64,000 nt of DNA, from positions 4,219,693 to 4,283,692 of the forward strand of contig OX439136.1 in NCBI GenBank assembly GCA_949318235.1, written 5' to 3'. The stretch is from Ecdyonurus torrentis (taxonomy: Eukaryota > Arthropoda > Insecta > Ephemeroptera > Heptageniidae). Under the pieces are notes generated by a model that was not told where the DNA came from, searched no databases, and saw nothing but the letters and a program-made list of their open reading frames with translations. Each line of letters opens with the position of its first letter. Positions within the stretch are counted from its first letter, which is position 1. The translations under genes and the position numbers were made by a program. Positions 51,223-63,683 of the stretch are shown here, in pieces.

Positions 51223-52260
51223 TTTGTTTAACGCAGTAGTGCAGTACTTTAATCTCAGAGGAACACAAATTTATAAAAATTATGACATGAAGTATCACAT
51301 CAGTAATATATTTTTATACTTTATATTTATTTACATATTTAACTACTGAATTTTATACTTATTAATTATTATAGACAATTCTCTGATTAAATTACAAAGC
51401 ATTTGAAATAAATCTATATATTTGTGATAATTTATAAATATACACAATAAATATGAAATATTTTAAAATTTAATTATGCTGTTAAAAATATATATATTTA
51501 AAAAATTCTTAACATAAAGTTATTGTTAAAGTTAACAACTTTTACTAAGAATCTCGAAATAATTATTTTACTGTAAATGTATAAATAAATTTAAAAAAAA
51601 AAAAAAAAAAACTTTGTTCTATAATGCATTTAATTGTATTGTTTATATAAACAGTAAGTTATGGTAGTAACCTACTTTCAAGTAATTAATATATAAATAC
51701 ATAAAATTAATGTAATTGTCAAAGCAGTGGTTTATTATAAAACAATTTAATATATATATACTAATAAATATAAACTTCATGTTAATAGATACAGTTTATT
51801 ATTGAGTATACATTGAATAGTAAAGTATTCAAATTAATTTGTTGTTTGATGTATTTCAGTTTATACATCATAAATAAATAAATAAGTGTTTCCACTGAAG
51901 TTGAGGGGAAATACTTAAAAATAATAATACTAGTAATAAAATACAAATATGTGTTCTTTCAATACAATAGAGCTCGTTCTGTAAAGTAAAGTGAATATCA
52001 ATAACAGTGATTGGCTGACCAACAAAATAAGACACGTTCATTGGTTTATCTTTTTTTTTTTTTTTTTTTTATCCGATAAAAGTGAGTCGCATGTCTCACA
52101 TGGAACTTTTTTTTTTTAGAGTTTCTTTCATTCTTATCATGTTCAAAGTTCTAAAAGAAGAAATAACAATGCTCGACCATATGTATAAACGTAGTAAACA
52201 GGTAACGACGTCATAATCAGATGTTTGTAGCAAAGGAACATTTTCGAAGCTGGCTCAATA
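51220..52260. other. AT-rich, nothing recognisable
   Basis: No repeats beyond short homopolymers. An ACGACGTCATAATC site occurs near 52206 outside any recognised element. Confidence 0.45.
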
Positions 52261-52316
52261 TTTGTGTGTAGTTTATAGAACGAGCTTAGGTATCATAGAA
52301 AAGTGTAGAGCCATGA

Positions 52317-52508
<192 letters not shown>

Positions 52509-52859
52509 AAATTCAAAATGAATGATGACAACAATCACTTAACAAATTTAATTTTATCAGTACTTTCTTGTGTCCATAGAAATATAATATTCTCTTTGTC
52601 ATTGAAATTAAAATAGAATGATAAGAGAATAAATATAGACTTTTTTTGTAGACTTTTGTCATTGGTTAAAATTAACCACACGAGCCAATTATATAATTTT
52701 TTTCTGTAGTAATATAGTTTTTCATTCATCATTTGAAAATAATATTTATATGATTAAATATTGGCTATATTTTGAATTAAATAAAGAGTTAAATTCAGCA
52801 CTTTAGTGAGGTTTTTTAAATTTATTATAAATTTCATAAGACACTTAATATTTTCATTG

Positions 52860-53137
52860 AAAATTTTGTACAGTTTCACAATATTTTTTGTATTGTGAAA
52901 TTAACGGTTATGACGTCACTAAACGTTGAAAATCTAACGATGAAGGCGTGAATGACGTCTCAAATATTAGAGAGTAAACTTTATTAAACTTAGCCGTTGT
53001 AAATCTACGTTTATTTAATTTGATCCTAAATTTTGTGACATCATTAACGTTTTAATCGTTACAATTTCAACGCTTAGTGATGTCAGAATCGTTAATTCCA
53101 GAATACTTGAAACATTGTAAAACTGTGTACAAGCTTT
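52860..53137. mobile_element. MITE family E
   Basis: Left part TTGTACAGTTTCACAAT and AACGGTTATGACGTCACTAA; right part AAACTGTGTACAAGCTTTTT and AGTGATGTCAGAATCG. A diverged copy of the 45183 element. Confidence 0.7.
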
Positions 53138-53349
53138 TTTTATATATTTTTTTTAGTGAACTATTTACATTTACCGACTTTCAATAAACTTTTGGATCAC
53201 TTTCGTGGATAGCTATTTCATAAGAAATAAGATTTATTTATAAAACCAAACAGATCTGCATGTAGTTTTCTTATAAGTTTCAACTTTTGTACGCAAAATA
53301 CTGTGATTGCTCTGTTACTCATTACTTAACCAAAAGGTTACACACCACG

Positions 53350-53460
53350 GACAAAAATACGCAATAATTATGCTAACTCACTTTCAGCTACAATTTGTAT
53401 AATATAGCATAATTTATACTATATTGCATGATAATTATGTTAAAAAGTATAAAAATATTA
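53350..53460. mobile_element. AT-rich repeat family K, second copy
   Basis: GGACAAAAATACGCAATAAT, TATGCTAACTC and ATATAGCATAATTTATAC align in inverse to 26920-27165. It lies directly left of the F element at 53507. Confidence 0.35.
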
Positions 53461-53506
53461 TTTTTTACAGTATAACCTATCTTGTTCTAATTTAGTTTAA
53501 TTATAC

Positions 53507-54146
53507 TATAGGGTGTATGCGGATGACGTCATATTTAATGCGCTTGGAGGCCATACTGTAGTAGTGAATAACATGGCTCAGCATAGGACAAACTTCGTTT
53601 AAGCCAATTTTCTTTTGGAAATTGGCTATTTTTTGTTATTGTTATTTTTCTCATATACTTGAGATACTAATTCAACATACATAACAGCATCAATGCTTTC
53701 AAAACTGTTGCAGTGTTTTTAAATTGGCAAAATGAGTTATTTTCCTATGTCACTCATGTTATTGAGTTATCCAACATAGCGTCGACTTTAAAGGCATAGA
53801 CCACATATAACGCTTTTTAATGAATAAACACAAAATGGGGTCTTCAAAACTGATGACAATTTTTACCAGAATGTTAAAGTAGCCCCACGAGAGATCGTGA
53901 AAAAACTGTAAAGTATGCAATTTGCTTAAAAATTCATGTTTATGACGTCAGAAACATGCAAAAATTAGTATAAAAATGTTGTGCGGATTGCATAAATCGA
54001 ATATTCTGATCACTGCTACGGGGCTACAATTGGGTTTTGATACAAACTAAAGTTATTATAATGTAAATCCCATCAAGTATTTTGTGATATAAATGCTTAT
54101 GTTTTTCTCTGGTCTATTCCTTTAACATGAATGCATAAACCCTATA
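53507..54146. mobile_element. MITE family F with nested family B insertion
   Basis: Ends TATAGGGTGTATGC and GCATAAACCCTATA are inverted repeats (13 of 14). The body matches the uninterrupted copy at 22309-22618 (GGAGGCCATACTG, CAGCATAGGACAAACTTCG and others) but is split by a family B element at 53792-54121. F carries GATGACGTCATATTTAATGC near its left end. Confidence 0.85.
53792..54121. mobile_element. MITE family B inserted in family F, TTAA TSD
   Basis: A 330-bp B element from AGGCATAGACCACA to GGTCTATTCCT. TTAA lies on each side (53788-53791, 54122-54125). The other F copy has the empty site GTCGACTTTAACATGAATGC with a single TTAA at 22594-22597, so the target duplication is exactly TTAA. 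Confidence 0.95.
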
Positions 54147-54618
54147 TATATAATGACATTAATGTAGCATAAATTACGTAATTTATTCTTTCCATATGCA
54201 GTTGATAAGAAGTTCTTGTTTTTCAGTGTTAATAATATAGCTAACAAAAAGTAAATATACGTTAGATTTGTTAATACATTGTATAATAAATAAGGTTTCC
54301 CACATATTGACGTAATGAAAAGGTAAAAGCTATTATGACTGTAATGTATATTGTGGTACTTACATACTTGATAGTTATACATAGCATAGCTCGAGGTTAA
54401 TTAAGGGATGGTATGTAGGTCATACGATTTGTAATTACAAATCTATTAGGTAAAATGTATGTAAAGTAATATATGACATATACACGCTTCAGTACATTTT
54501 CTTATTGTATAATAATCATTTATTTACACGGTTAAAAATTTATTCTCAGTTTCACAATGTTTCTTATGTTATCACTATGGCATTTATACCATATATACGT
54601 AAAAATGCTTCATTAAAA

Positions 54619-54650
54619 ATTGCAAAACTGTGTACAAGCTTTTCAACGAT
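54619..54650. mobile_element. MITE family E end fragment
   Basis: ACTGTGTACAAGCTTTTCAA is an isolated copy of the family E right terminus, with no second arm nearby. Confidence 0.55.
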
Positions 54651-54704
54651 CACTTTTTAGAGTTTACATGTGATAAATATTATAAATATATCTTGAAGCA
54701 AAGG

Positions 54705-54775
54705 ATAGAATATAAAGTTGTAAAGATCAATCACTAGGTCAGAAAGTAATAAAATACTGCTGGCTTTCTTTGAAA
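54705..54775 (+). pseudogene. LINE 3' tail fragment
   Basis: AGTTGTAAAGATCAATCACT, AGGTCA and CTGCTGGCTTTCTTTGAAA align with the tail of the LINE remnant at 58290-58710. Confidence 0.5.
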
Positions 54776-54814
54776 GAGATGTACATATATTACGTCATAA
54801 TCATGATATGCACA

Positions 54815-56030
54815 CAGACACTGATGTATATACATTTTCTCTATCGCCTTAATGCATTCATATAAAGACTTACGTAACGGAGTGCTCCATATAAATATAT
54901 TATTATATAGTATTATTATAGCATTAAGGAATATAGTACAATTTTATATTACAGTGTAATTTAGTATAAGTGCAACATAAACTTAAAAGCGTAGAATATC
55001 TTAAACAAAAATATCATATATATGACAATTGAATGAATATTAATTTATAAATAGAGTAAAAATATGTAATAGTGTAAAACGTAATACTTATCAAGTAAAG
55101 TACTAAATATATTATCCATACACAATTTTGCAAGATTGATTATATTAAAAATAGCGTGATTTCAGTGAACATCAGCTTACAAAAGTATTATAAATAAGGC
55201 TACAATAAGTAAAAAAAAAAAAAAAACTATAACTAATGTGATCGTAAGAAAATGTTAGTACTAAAAAACTAGTATAACTATAATTAATATATATGTAAAA
55301 TATTATTTTGAGAACCTAAATAATGGACTGCCATGAAATTCTACCGTCCCTGAAATTTATATCGTTTTTATCGTGTAACATAAAACACAATTTTTAAATT
55401 TACATGATACAATATTTAAAAAGTTATTTTAAAAAAAGTATTGTTTATTTCTAGAGTATTGATGAGTATATAAAAAAAAAACTTGATAGCTTTTAAAATT
55501 TCTTCATTTTTTTTTTCAATTTATTATTCATAGAAAGAAGGAATTTTTACTATAATTCAATTGTGTAATACCCTTGCATGACGTCATCAAATTGGTACTC
55601 ATATTGTATTCAAATTCAATTTAGTTCTTTACTCAGCAACAGAATAATGCCACATATATACAGAATATAATTCAATTCAAACATTAAAACAAACAAACAT
55701 CTAGACAAAATAATAAAGATGGTATAAAATATAGTCATTCAACTACATTTATTACAAACTTATTTGTACGTTTGTGTTTCATCACATCTATGTTTCCACC
55801 TCAGGTATTTATTATGATATATTTTGTGAGTACAGTTACCATTGAGTAGAGTACACATAGACGATATAATAGAGCACAGTGAGCAAACATTATAATGCAT
55901 TATCTCTGTAAAGTAAAGTATCAATGCTTTCTCAAAACCAATTCATGATTTGATTTTCTATCAAAACAAATTGTGTTTACTCTACATTTGGCTTTATTTT
56001 CTTGTCAATATAGCAAAAGCTATATACCTC
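54815..56030. other. AT-rich, nothing recognisable
   Basis: Contains a solitary CATGACGTCATC near 55577 outside any recognised element. No gene seen. Confidence 0.45.
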
Positions 56031-56037
56031 TGATTAA

Positions 56038-56450
56038 GGGGGTAGGTGACCGAGTGATATCTCGCAAACTAGACGGTAGCGAATTATAATATAAACACAA
56101 AATAAAGAAGAAATGTTATATTTGAAAGTTTAGTGACGTCAAACATGTGCAAACACAATCAAATATTTAAATTATTCCACTTTAAAGATAACATTTAAAT
56201 GTAGAATTTTAAATTTTAGCGGCGAATTTTAGTCTAATAAGCAAATTTTTATATTTTAAAATATTACTAAAACTTTTTTCGGAACAAAAAAACATATTTT
56301 AAATATACTTGGTTTTATTTGAAAGTTATAGCGTTTGTTTTGTTGCAAATAAATAATGTACAAAAAATTATTGTGAAAATATAGTTCTTCTCTTAGCGAT
56401 TTCCGGTTCAAGTCACTTTCTACGTTAAAAAGTAATACGCCTTAAGGGAG
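56038..56450. mobile_element. possible diverged family G MITE
   Basis: TTAA then GGGGGTAGGTGACCGA and CAAACTAGACGG resemble the left end of the G element. The right end near TAATACGCCTTAA resembles TACTCCCTTAA poorly. It contains TAGTGACGTCAAAC. Tentative. Confidence 0.35.
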
Positions 56451-56561
56451 AAGAATTAGCCTTAAATTTTATTAATTGTGAACGTAACATTGATATTGGC
56501 TTCAAGTTTTAACACCTTTATAGTAATTATTAATTAATAATGAAAACGTAACTTTATCCAC

Positions 56562-56568
<7 letters not shown>

Positions 56569-56594
<26 letters not shown>

Positions 56595-56655
56595 ATATAT
56601 ATATATATAGATATATATATATATAATATATATATATATTTATATATATATATAA

Positions 56656-56737
<82 letters not shown>
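56569..56737. repeat. (TA)n with interruptions
   Basis: TA tract broken several times by AA or TT, after a short GTGTGTGT run. Confidence 0.9.
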
Positions 56738-56738
<1 letters not shown>

Positions 56739-56831
56739 CAAATAGTAAGTTTTTTTAAAAAAATCCTTCTACCTTCTATCCACTTACTTGTACTCAATTT
56801 TACTCAATTTCTTGTTATCATTAAATTTTAA

Positions 56832-58060
56832 AATAAAAATATTTACCGTTACTAGCCAATCAGTAGAAATACATTGTAGGAGGTTGTTTTATCATTTACC
56901 TGTAACAGAAAAAAATATATAGGATTAGTATACATTGTACCTTATTGTTATAAGTGATAACGTGTTATTCTTAAATTTTATCATCTAATACAAATTTTGC
57001 AAACAAAGAAAAAGAAAAAAAAAAAAAAAAAAAAAAAAAGGAAGATGCCTGTCGTTGTTTGGGTAACCATAACATTTGAAAACTAGATTTTTGTACCTGC
57101 AATTTAGTTCGTTGATCAGACAAATTCGTTAACTATCAGTATTTTTTCTATATTTTTTACATTGCATTAAAGCTAGAAATATGTGAGAAAACTACTGATT
57201 TTTATGAAACGTTCGTATGTATTGGCAATCGTAAGCTTTGTTTTCTATTAAAAAGGTTTTAAAAATGTACTTGCGGCTGCTTGTATATAGTTTTTATCTT
57301 TCTACTTGAAATATCTTTAGAGCACTTTAAAAAAACATTTTTTTTTTTTTTTTGTCTTCAGTTTAAAAATAAAGCTCTTGATATCCGTTATATTGAACGT
57401 ATCCATAATATTGACAGTTTTTTGTTGTATTTATTTAGCTACAAAAAATTGTCTTTAAAAATACGTAGACTAAAAAAAAAAAAAAAAAAGCACGTAAATA
57501 CTCGGTACAATACAAAATAAGTTAACGTTCAATTTCCACTATTTCAAGTAATAGTCTCTTTGATAGCTAAAGTTCAACAACCAGAAGAACGCCTACGTTC
57601 AAGTTTACTATTTGACATCTACTTAGATACCTATGTAAGACACGTGTAAATCCGATTTTGTACATCACAAAACCTTTTTTTTTTCAGACATTATACAAAT
57701 CTATGTAAACACCTGATATATAGGACTTTAGAATAGAAATATTAAAAATTTTTATTATATAAATGTTTTGTATTTGTTTATACAATAGCGTAATTTATTT
57801 ATTTAGTGCTATTCCAAGATGCGATAACAAAAAAATTTGATTTTTTTTTTAAAAATGTTTACAGCTTTTATGCAGATATTTGTTAAATTCATGAAATTGT
57901 ATATTTTTTTTACACGTAAAGACTAAAGAATGTAATTTATTTCAAAACCACATAAATAATCATGCTTCATAGCATTTTTTGTTGTACTTCATAATTATTG
58001 TTCAATATATATAGCCTAATGTTGGTAAAAATTTTCTAAAGTCCGACAAGACCAACGTTT
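56832..58060. other. AT-rich, no supported gene
   Basis: 57345-57470 has a T-rich acceptor-like run and an open stretch (KNKALDIRYIERIHN), but no convincing donor or homology. Confidence 0.4.
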
Positions 58061-58064
58061 GTTG

Positions 58065-58115
58065 TGACACCATGTTACTATGAACTGCCTGGGTCAATAG
58101 ATAATCTTATCATAT
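58065..58115 (+). mobile_element. retroposon 3' end, short tail
   Basis: GTTACTATGAACTGCCTGGG and TCAATAGATAATCTTATC match the element end at 26235, but the hexamer tail is not expanded. Confidence 0.55.
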
Positions 58116-58289
58116 TATTCTATGATTTTATTGTAATTATCTGTGCTGAACATGATGACTAAACTGGTAGAAAAGTTATTCTGTTGTAAAACATAATAAT
58201 TTAGTAGGCAAGCAGCAACAAAGTATTCTGTTGTATAAATATTGTAATCTATATTGTAATATAATTTATGTTCTCAATTTTTAATAAAA

Positions 58290-58710
58290 AATTAGATAGA
58301 GTAAGATATACTTGGGTGATGGAGAAATATGGAGTAAAAGAAACATTGACTGAGAAGTATGAGAGTAATGTGTGTTACGGTGGTTTGGTCAATGTTTAGA
58401 GAATGGGTGATGAAAGAATAGACTGAGTAACAAAACAGGTATTTTATAGCAGAGTGAATGGAAGGAGAGATAGAAGCAGGCCTAAAACATCATATTCTGA
58501 AGTGTTTGGAAGATATTTGTAAAATAAGAATGTATGTAACATATGGTCTAAAAGAAAATGTATGAAACAAAGGTATGAGTCTAAAGGAAGCAAGGAAAAG
58601 TAGTGTCCAGGTTAGAAAGTTGTGGAGGTCTATCACTAGGTCAAGCTAAAAACATATGTGCTTTTGGCTTACCCCAAAAGGGACATAAGCGTATGTACGT
58701 ATTTTTTTTC
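58290..58710 (+). pseudogene. decayed LINE 3' end (reverse-transcriptase ORF tail)
   Basis: Conceptual translation with frameshifts gives LRWFGQ, then RMGDERID, then NGRRDRSRPKTSYSEV. This is the usual C-terminal pattern of RT-encoding LINEs (RWFGHVxRM...GxRxRGRPxxxW). Stops and shifts make it dead. The 3' part GTTGTGGAGGTCTATCACTA and GGCTTACCCCAAAAGGGACA is shared with 54705-54775. Clade (RTE-like or related) not resolved. Confidence 0.7.
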
Positions 58711-58763
58711 AGTGATGTTTTTAATGCATCAAGTTAAAATGAGATGGTAGTAAGAGAGTAAGA

Positions 58764-58764
<1 letters not shown>

Positions 58765-58818
<54 letters not shown>
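58765..58818. repeat. (GA)n
   Basis: Pure GA tract of about 26 units, 55 bp after the LINE remnant. Confidence 0.95.
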
Positions 58819-58819
<1 letters not shown>

Positions 58820-58824
<5 letters not shown>

Positions 58825-60335
58825 CGTTTTCGTTTTCAAATCAATAAAATTACAACAGTTAAAGTTATTAATTGCTATAGTATAACCGTTACTATTTAAA
58901 CATAAATTACAATGATTAAAGTAAATGAGCAGTGACTTTATTTTATACTGTATATGAAATAGCTTTAAAATATTACTGACCTACTTGTTTAAAGTATTAA
59001 TAATTTATTTATTATAACTCAACGTACTGTGAATTTTATGCTTTGATCTATATAATATTATAACGCATTCATTTCACATTGCATTACTGCTAATTAAAAT
59101 AGTACTTATAATGTTAATTTATTATGTTTACATCATCATATGAACGTATGGAAAATAAAAATGAAAGACTGAACTATGAAAGTTCTGGGCTTTAAAGAGA
59201 ATATGTATAGATTTACATATCAAAATATATATTTACATTATTAATATTTTTTTACTTCATATTTAATACTACATTAAATATTTTAAATTTAGTTTATAAA
59301 TGCTTATTATTATTTTTTTGTCTTTTTTGTCTTTTTTTTTTTTTTTTTTACTTTTTTTTTAATGATGAAAAATATATTAATTTTGTGCAGCTTTTTAATA
59401 AAAAATAAACATAAAAAATTAATTTTAAATTGATATTTCTAATTGATATATGTTTTTATTATTGCATTCTTAAATCAATGTAAAGACTCTGTCATAGAAA
59501 ACTTTACTCTTGCCTATACTCTAAGGCAATATAGAGTAAATTTTTATATAACAGAGAGTGTACATAATGCAATCAAGGCCGAGGCTCTATCATCTGGTTT
59601 ACGTATTTAACAAATTATTTCTTTCGTATAATGTAAATGTATAAATGCATATCTATCGTTATTATTTTATAACTACATAACAAAAAACAAAAGAAAAGTC
59701 AAGCAGGAGAACAGAAAACTAGACTTAAAATTTTAATATATTATTCATCTGGATCTTTTACCCCAAAATACCCAATAATAATTTTTTTTTTTTTTTTTTC
59801 CAAATTTTACTTTACATTTTGCGTACATTTTTCTTCCAGCCAAGATCCTCAATTGAAATTTTTAGCTTGTACGAATATCAATAAATTAATTTTACAGGAA
59901 ATTTTATTTGTAATATTTTAAGTTTTTTTTTTCTTCGTATTTTGAATACAGTTTTATGTGAAAATAATAATAAAAAAAAAAAATCTATTTTTATTTATTT
60001 ATTTACTTTTTTGGTTTATGACAATTATTAATGCCTAACAATTCAAATTTCTTACAAATCAATTAATAAACCATGGCATACAAATAACCAGCATTATTTC
60101 AATTCTGAAAAGCTATAATAACTGTTCTGTCTTTATCCTAACGGGTTATGCAATTTGTTAAGCATTTCTGACAAGCAGGTTGCATAACCATTTAGGATAT
60201 TTTTTAATATTTTTAATACACTGCAAAAGTTTAAAGTAAATTTATAATTTACAATTTATTAACACTGGGGAATTTTTATTAAATAAAATTGTAGTGCTAC
60301 TAGTATTTTGCAAAAAAAATTTTACTAGATTTATA
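58820..60335. other. AT-rich, nothing recognisable
   Basis: Poly-T runs at 59332-59348 and 59781-59799. No gene or known element. Confidence 0.5.
60137..60202. repeat. short inverted repeat
   Basis: TATCCTAACGGGTTATGCAA and TTGCATAACCATTTAGGATA form 20-base arms with a few mismatches around a 26-base loop. Nothing else marks it. Confidence 0.5.
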
Positions 60336-60464
<129 letters not shown>

Positions 60465-60999
60465 GTTAGTTCAAAGTCTCAAGCTAAAACAACTTCCAGT
60501 TTATGCTTCAAATCATTCTAGTATTTCAATTTTCTATGCATATTTTCCTCCCTTATTTCAGGAAAAAAAACACTTCTAGTTATTTTTCCGTACAAAAGAT
60601 ATTTCTGAAACTACTTGTTATATTGTATGCATTGATCTTCAGTTATCAAAAGTATTTTTCTGCTAACGTGAGTTTTATTTTTACTCATAATTGTGATATT
60701 TCATGAATAAAATTCCATTCAAACATTAAAAAAAAAAAAAAACATAAATAAATAAATGATAAAAAAGAGCAATAAATAAATAAATTGTTCTATTTCTTTA
60801 TCGGTTCTATAAAAAAATAATATGGAATTGAAACTACCTTTTATTAATATCAAAATGTAGAATATTATACTGGTATTAATATATTTCGTTAGTGTTACAT
60901 CAAGGTCCATATAATAAAGAGGTTGAGCGCAGCACAAAACTCGCGCAATTGATTTTATTTTGTGACGGATGTACTTGATTCTAAGCCAATACGATGCCG

Positions 61000-61072
61000 T
61001 TCACCAGTTACGTCACTGATAAGGTGAATAAAAATACACCCGGTGATATGACGTCTTTGGTGAATTCCTTTA
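61000..61072. mobile_element. small palindrome ending in CCTTTAA
   Basis: TTCACCAGTTACGTCAC on the left mirrors GATATGACGTCTTTGGTGAA on the right, ending ATTCCTTTAA. The right end (AGGAATTCACC read inward after TTAA) looks like the A and B ends. A 79-codon minus-strand open frame crosses it and reads like coding sequence in part, but is probably chance. Confidence 0.4.
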
Positions 61073-61427
61073 AGCTGCGCGACCTTGGCCAAAACTTTTC
61101 CCGGAGCATCTAACCTCTTATATATTATATTATGGACTTTGGTATTGCATGTTTCTGGTAGATTTACTTGTCCATTTGCAGTTTGCACACACAATAGAAC
61201 CCCCCCCCCCCAAGATAAAGCTAATTATGTAGTTTCTGTTATGTATCTACACCATGTTTCAAATAAATATTTTAAATAAATAAATATGCTCTATAACGTA
61301 TTTCTTATAATGTATACCGAATAATTGTTAATTTTCAATGTTGCTGAAATTGTGTAATATAATTATTATATAATTATAATTATTATTTTGTTTCTTATTA
61401 TAATTTTGTATGTAATCAAAGAATTTC

Positions 61428-61555
61428 ATGGATGTTTTCTGTTGGGGTTTGGTGTAAGAGTGGGCTAGACATATTGTCAGGCTTTAACCTTGCCCTTTCA
61501 ATTTTTTGGCCTATGTATTTTTTTTTAATAAGCACGATTATTTATTTATGAATAG
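61428..61555 (+). mobile_element. retroposon 3' end, short TTTA tail
   Basis: GGATGTTTTCTGTTGGGGTT, AGACATATTGTCAGGCTTTA and AATAAGCACGATTATTTATT match 19155-19290, but the tail has only two repeats. Confidence 0.7.
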
Positions 61556-61837
61556 ATATTTTATTTTTATATGAATGTATCTAAAATCAAGAAGATGCAA
61601 TATTGTGTATTTTTATACTTTTAGAGAACGTTCTATTCATTAATTTTCCAGCAGAACATTTTTCTACAAGGATTAAAAAAATACATAGAGTAAGTCAAAG
61701 TGGCATAATTTATTTTGGCATGTAAATTTAAGTTTTGCTCAAAAAATCATGCTGTACATCGATTTTTTTGTCGATAAAATTTAATTAATTACATAAAATT
61801 ATTATCATTAATTATTATAAAATTAAAATTTAATTTA

Positions 61838-62095
61838 GCCGGAGCCATTGATTTCTAATTTATTTATCATTAATAAAATGACAGCTGTGGGTTTATGACG
61901 TCACATCTCAATAGTTAACGCGTGCGGAAACAAGCAAGCTGTGACGTCATAAACCCGCAGCTGCCATTTTGTGAATGAAAAATAAATTAGAAATCAATGA
62001 CTCCGGGCAAATCATCGTTGATATTTAGGTATGTTGGGATATTAGACAGCTTTTTTTTTTTTTTTTTTTTTGTTTTTTTGTTTAAGGTGTTCTAC
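61838..62095. mobile_element. MITE family A, both ends incomplete
   Basis: Shows both arms of the subfamily seen at 21964 (GGGTTTATGACGTCACATC and the mirrored GTGACGTCATAAACCCGC). The right end stops at GGTGTTCTACG, where a family G remnant begins; the left end lacks the AGGCGTAG terminus. Confidence 0.7.
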
Positions 62096-62100
62096 GTAGC

Positions 62101-62395
62101 GAAATCAGGTACTGCGGGATTTGATTAAAAAATTGTAAAGAAACAAAAATCAGAAATTTTGCACAGTAATACATTAGGACATGGCATCTTCAAAAATGTG
62201 ACAATTTGAGGTTGTCACCATACTAGATTTTAAATTATGATTTTTTTTTTTAAGTTTTAGTCTCATAGAAGCCCATTTTAATTTCAATAATTATTTTCTC
62301 TCTTATCTGATGGTCATGGGTTCTGAAATTTTTATTATAGGTAGCTGTTTCTATTAACTTTTAAATGGCATAATAAATTGTGCAAGTTTTTATTT
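62101..62395. mobile_element. MITE family G remnant
   Basis: Inverted and diverged relative to 2026-2366. Its AAATCAGAAATTTTGCACAG matches, in reverse, the GTGCAAAATTTCAGATTT of the intact copy, and GAAATTTTTATTATAGGTAGC matches in reverse near the other end. It begins where the A element at 61838 is cut off, so one inserted in or recombined with the other. Confidence 0.55.
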
Positions 62396-62434
62396 TAGAT
62401 TTTTAGATACTAGCCATCTATAGACAACTCTTAA

Positions 62435-62776
62435 AGGAATAGATCAGAGAAAAACATAAGCATTTACATCACAAAACACTTGATGGGATTTACATAAATA
62501 ACATTAGTTTGTCTCAAAACCCAACAGTAGCCCAACAGTAGCCCAGTAGCAGTGATCAGAAAATTCAATTTATGTAACCCGCACAACATTTTCATACTAA
62601 TTTTTGCATGTTTCTGGCGTCATAAACATGAATTTTCACGCAAATTGTATGCATTACAGTTTTTTCACGCTCTCTCGTGGGGCTACAATATCATTTTGGT
62701 AAAAATTGTCATCAGTTTGGAAGATCCCATTTCGTGTTTATTCATTAAAAAGCACATGTTGTTTTATGTGGTCTAG
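62435..62776. mobile_element. MITE family B, right end decayed
   Basis: TTAA at 62431-62434 precedes AGGAATAGATCAGAG. All family B blocks follow, including a local duplication of CCCAACAGTAG. The final CCTTTAA is replaced by unrelated sequence after GTGGTCTAGG. Confidence 0.75.
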
Positions 62777-63116
62777 GCCAACATAACTTTGAAAACGTAT
62801 ATTTTAATAACAAACAAAAATTAATATACACATTCCAATAGTTACATTTTATATATGAAACAATAAATTTTAAATAATGTTTGGTATTTCTTATTAACAA
62901 AATTTGATGTAAAAGAGAACGTTTTTTTTTTTTTTTTTTTTTATCATGTTTTGTGTGTGCTTGTGTCACGAATTGTTAGACTACTTTGGGTCACAGGAGT
63001 TAAAAGAAGAGATTCTTTGAGCGATCAAAAGACCTGAAAGTAATAAGAAACAAACTTTTTCAACTCCAGAGGGTAAAAAGTTTTTCTCTGACATCTGCTT
63101 TACATGGTGAATACTT

Positions 63117-63118
<2 letters not shown>

Positions 63119-63182
<64 letters not shown>
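63119..63182. repeat. (CT)n
   Basis: Pure CT tract of about 32 units, followed by a C-rich stretch and purine runs to about 63270. Confidence 0.95.
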
Positions 63183-63187
<5 letters not shown>

Positions 63188-63569
63188 CAGTTCAGAAGAA
63201 CAAAATAATTTTCAGCCCCCCCTTCCCTCCAAAAAAAAAAAAAAGAAAGAAAAGAAAAAGAAAAAGAAAAAACATGTACATACGTGATTTTTTTTTCCAA
63301 ATAATATTTTGGAATTTTTATTAGTTATTATATTTGTAATATTAATATTTTTTTTAATGCTAGTGGAAGACTTTTTATCATTATTTTTTAATTGATACTG
63401 TACAAAGAAAAATATTTCCTTACATGCCTGAACATAATTTCTGTTTTCAAATGAAAAGTGTTAATTAAAATTTAAATTACTGGTTATGAAGAAGTAAAAG
63501 TATTTATTAAAAAATTCAAAATTTAAATTTTTTTATTCAACTTTTTCTTCTACAATCAGAATACGAAAC

Positions 63570-63683
63570 AATAATGCTGTTCGTAAACCCTGTTCTCTTG
63601 CACCAAAAAATGCGCATTCCATTTCAATAACCATAGGCGATCGTCATTTTTGGTGCAGAGAACAGGGTTTACGAACAGTATTA
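63570..63683. repeat. inverted repeat with 40-bp arms
   Basis: Arms at 63570-63612 (ATAATGCTGTTCGTAAACCC, then TGTTCTCTTGCACCAAAAAATG) and 63645-63683 are inverted copies with few mismatches around a 32-base centre. Possibly a very small MITE. Confidence 0.6.

Noticed and set aside
60955..61194. 79-codon minus-strand frame that reads like protein (GKVLAKVAQLKGIHQRR)
   Set aside because: Part lies in a palindromic element, no splice acceptor or homology is visible, and a poly-C run interrupts the upstream side. Kept as unproven.
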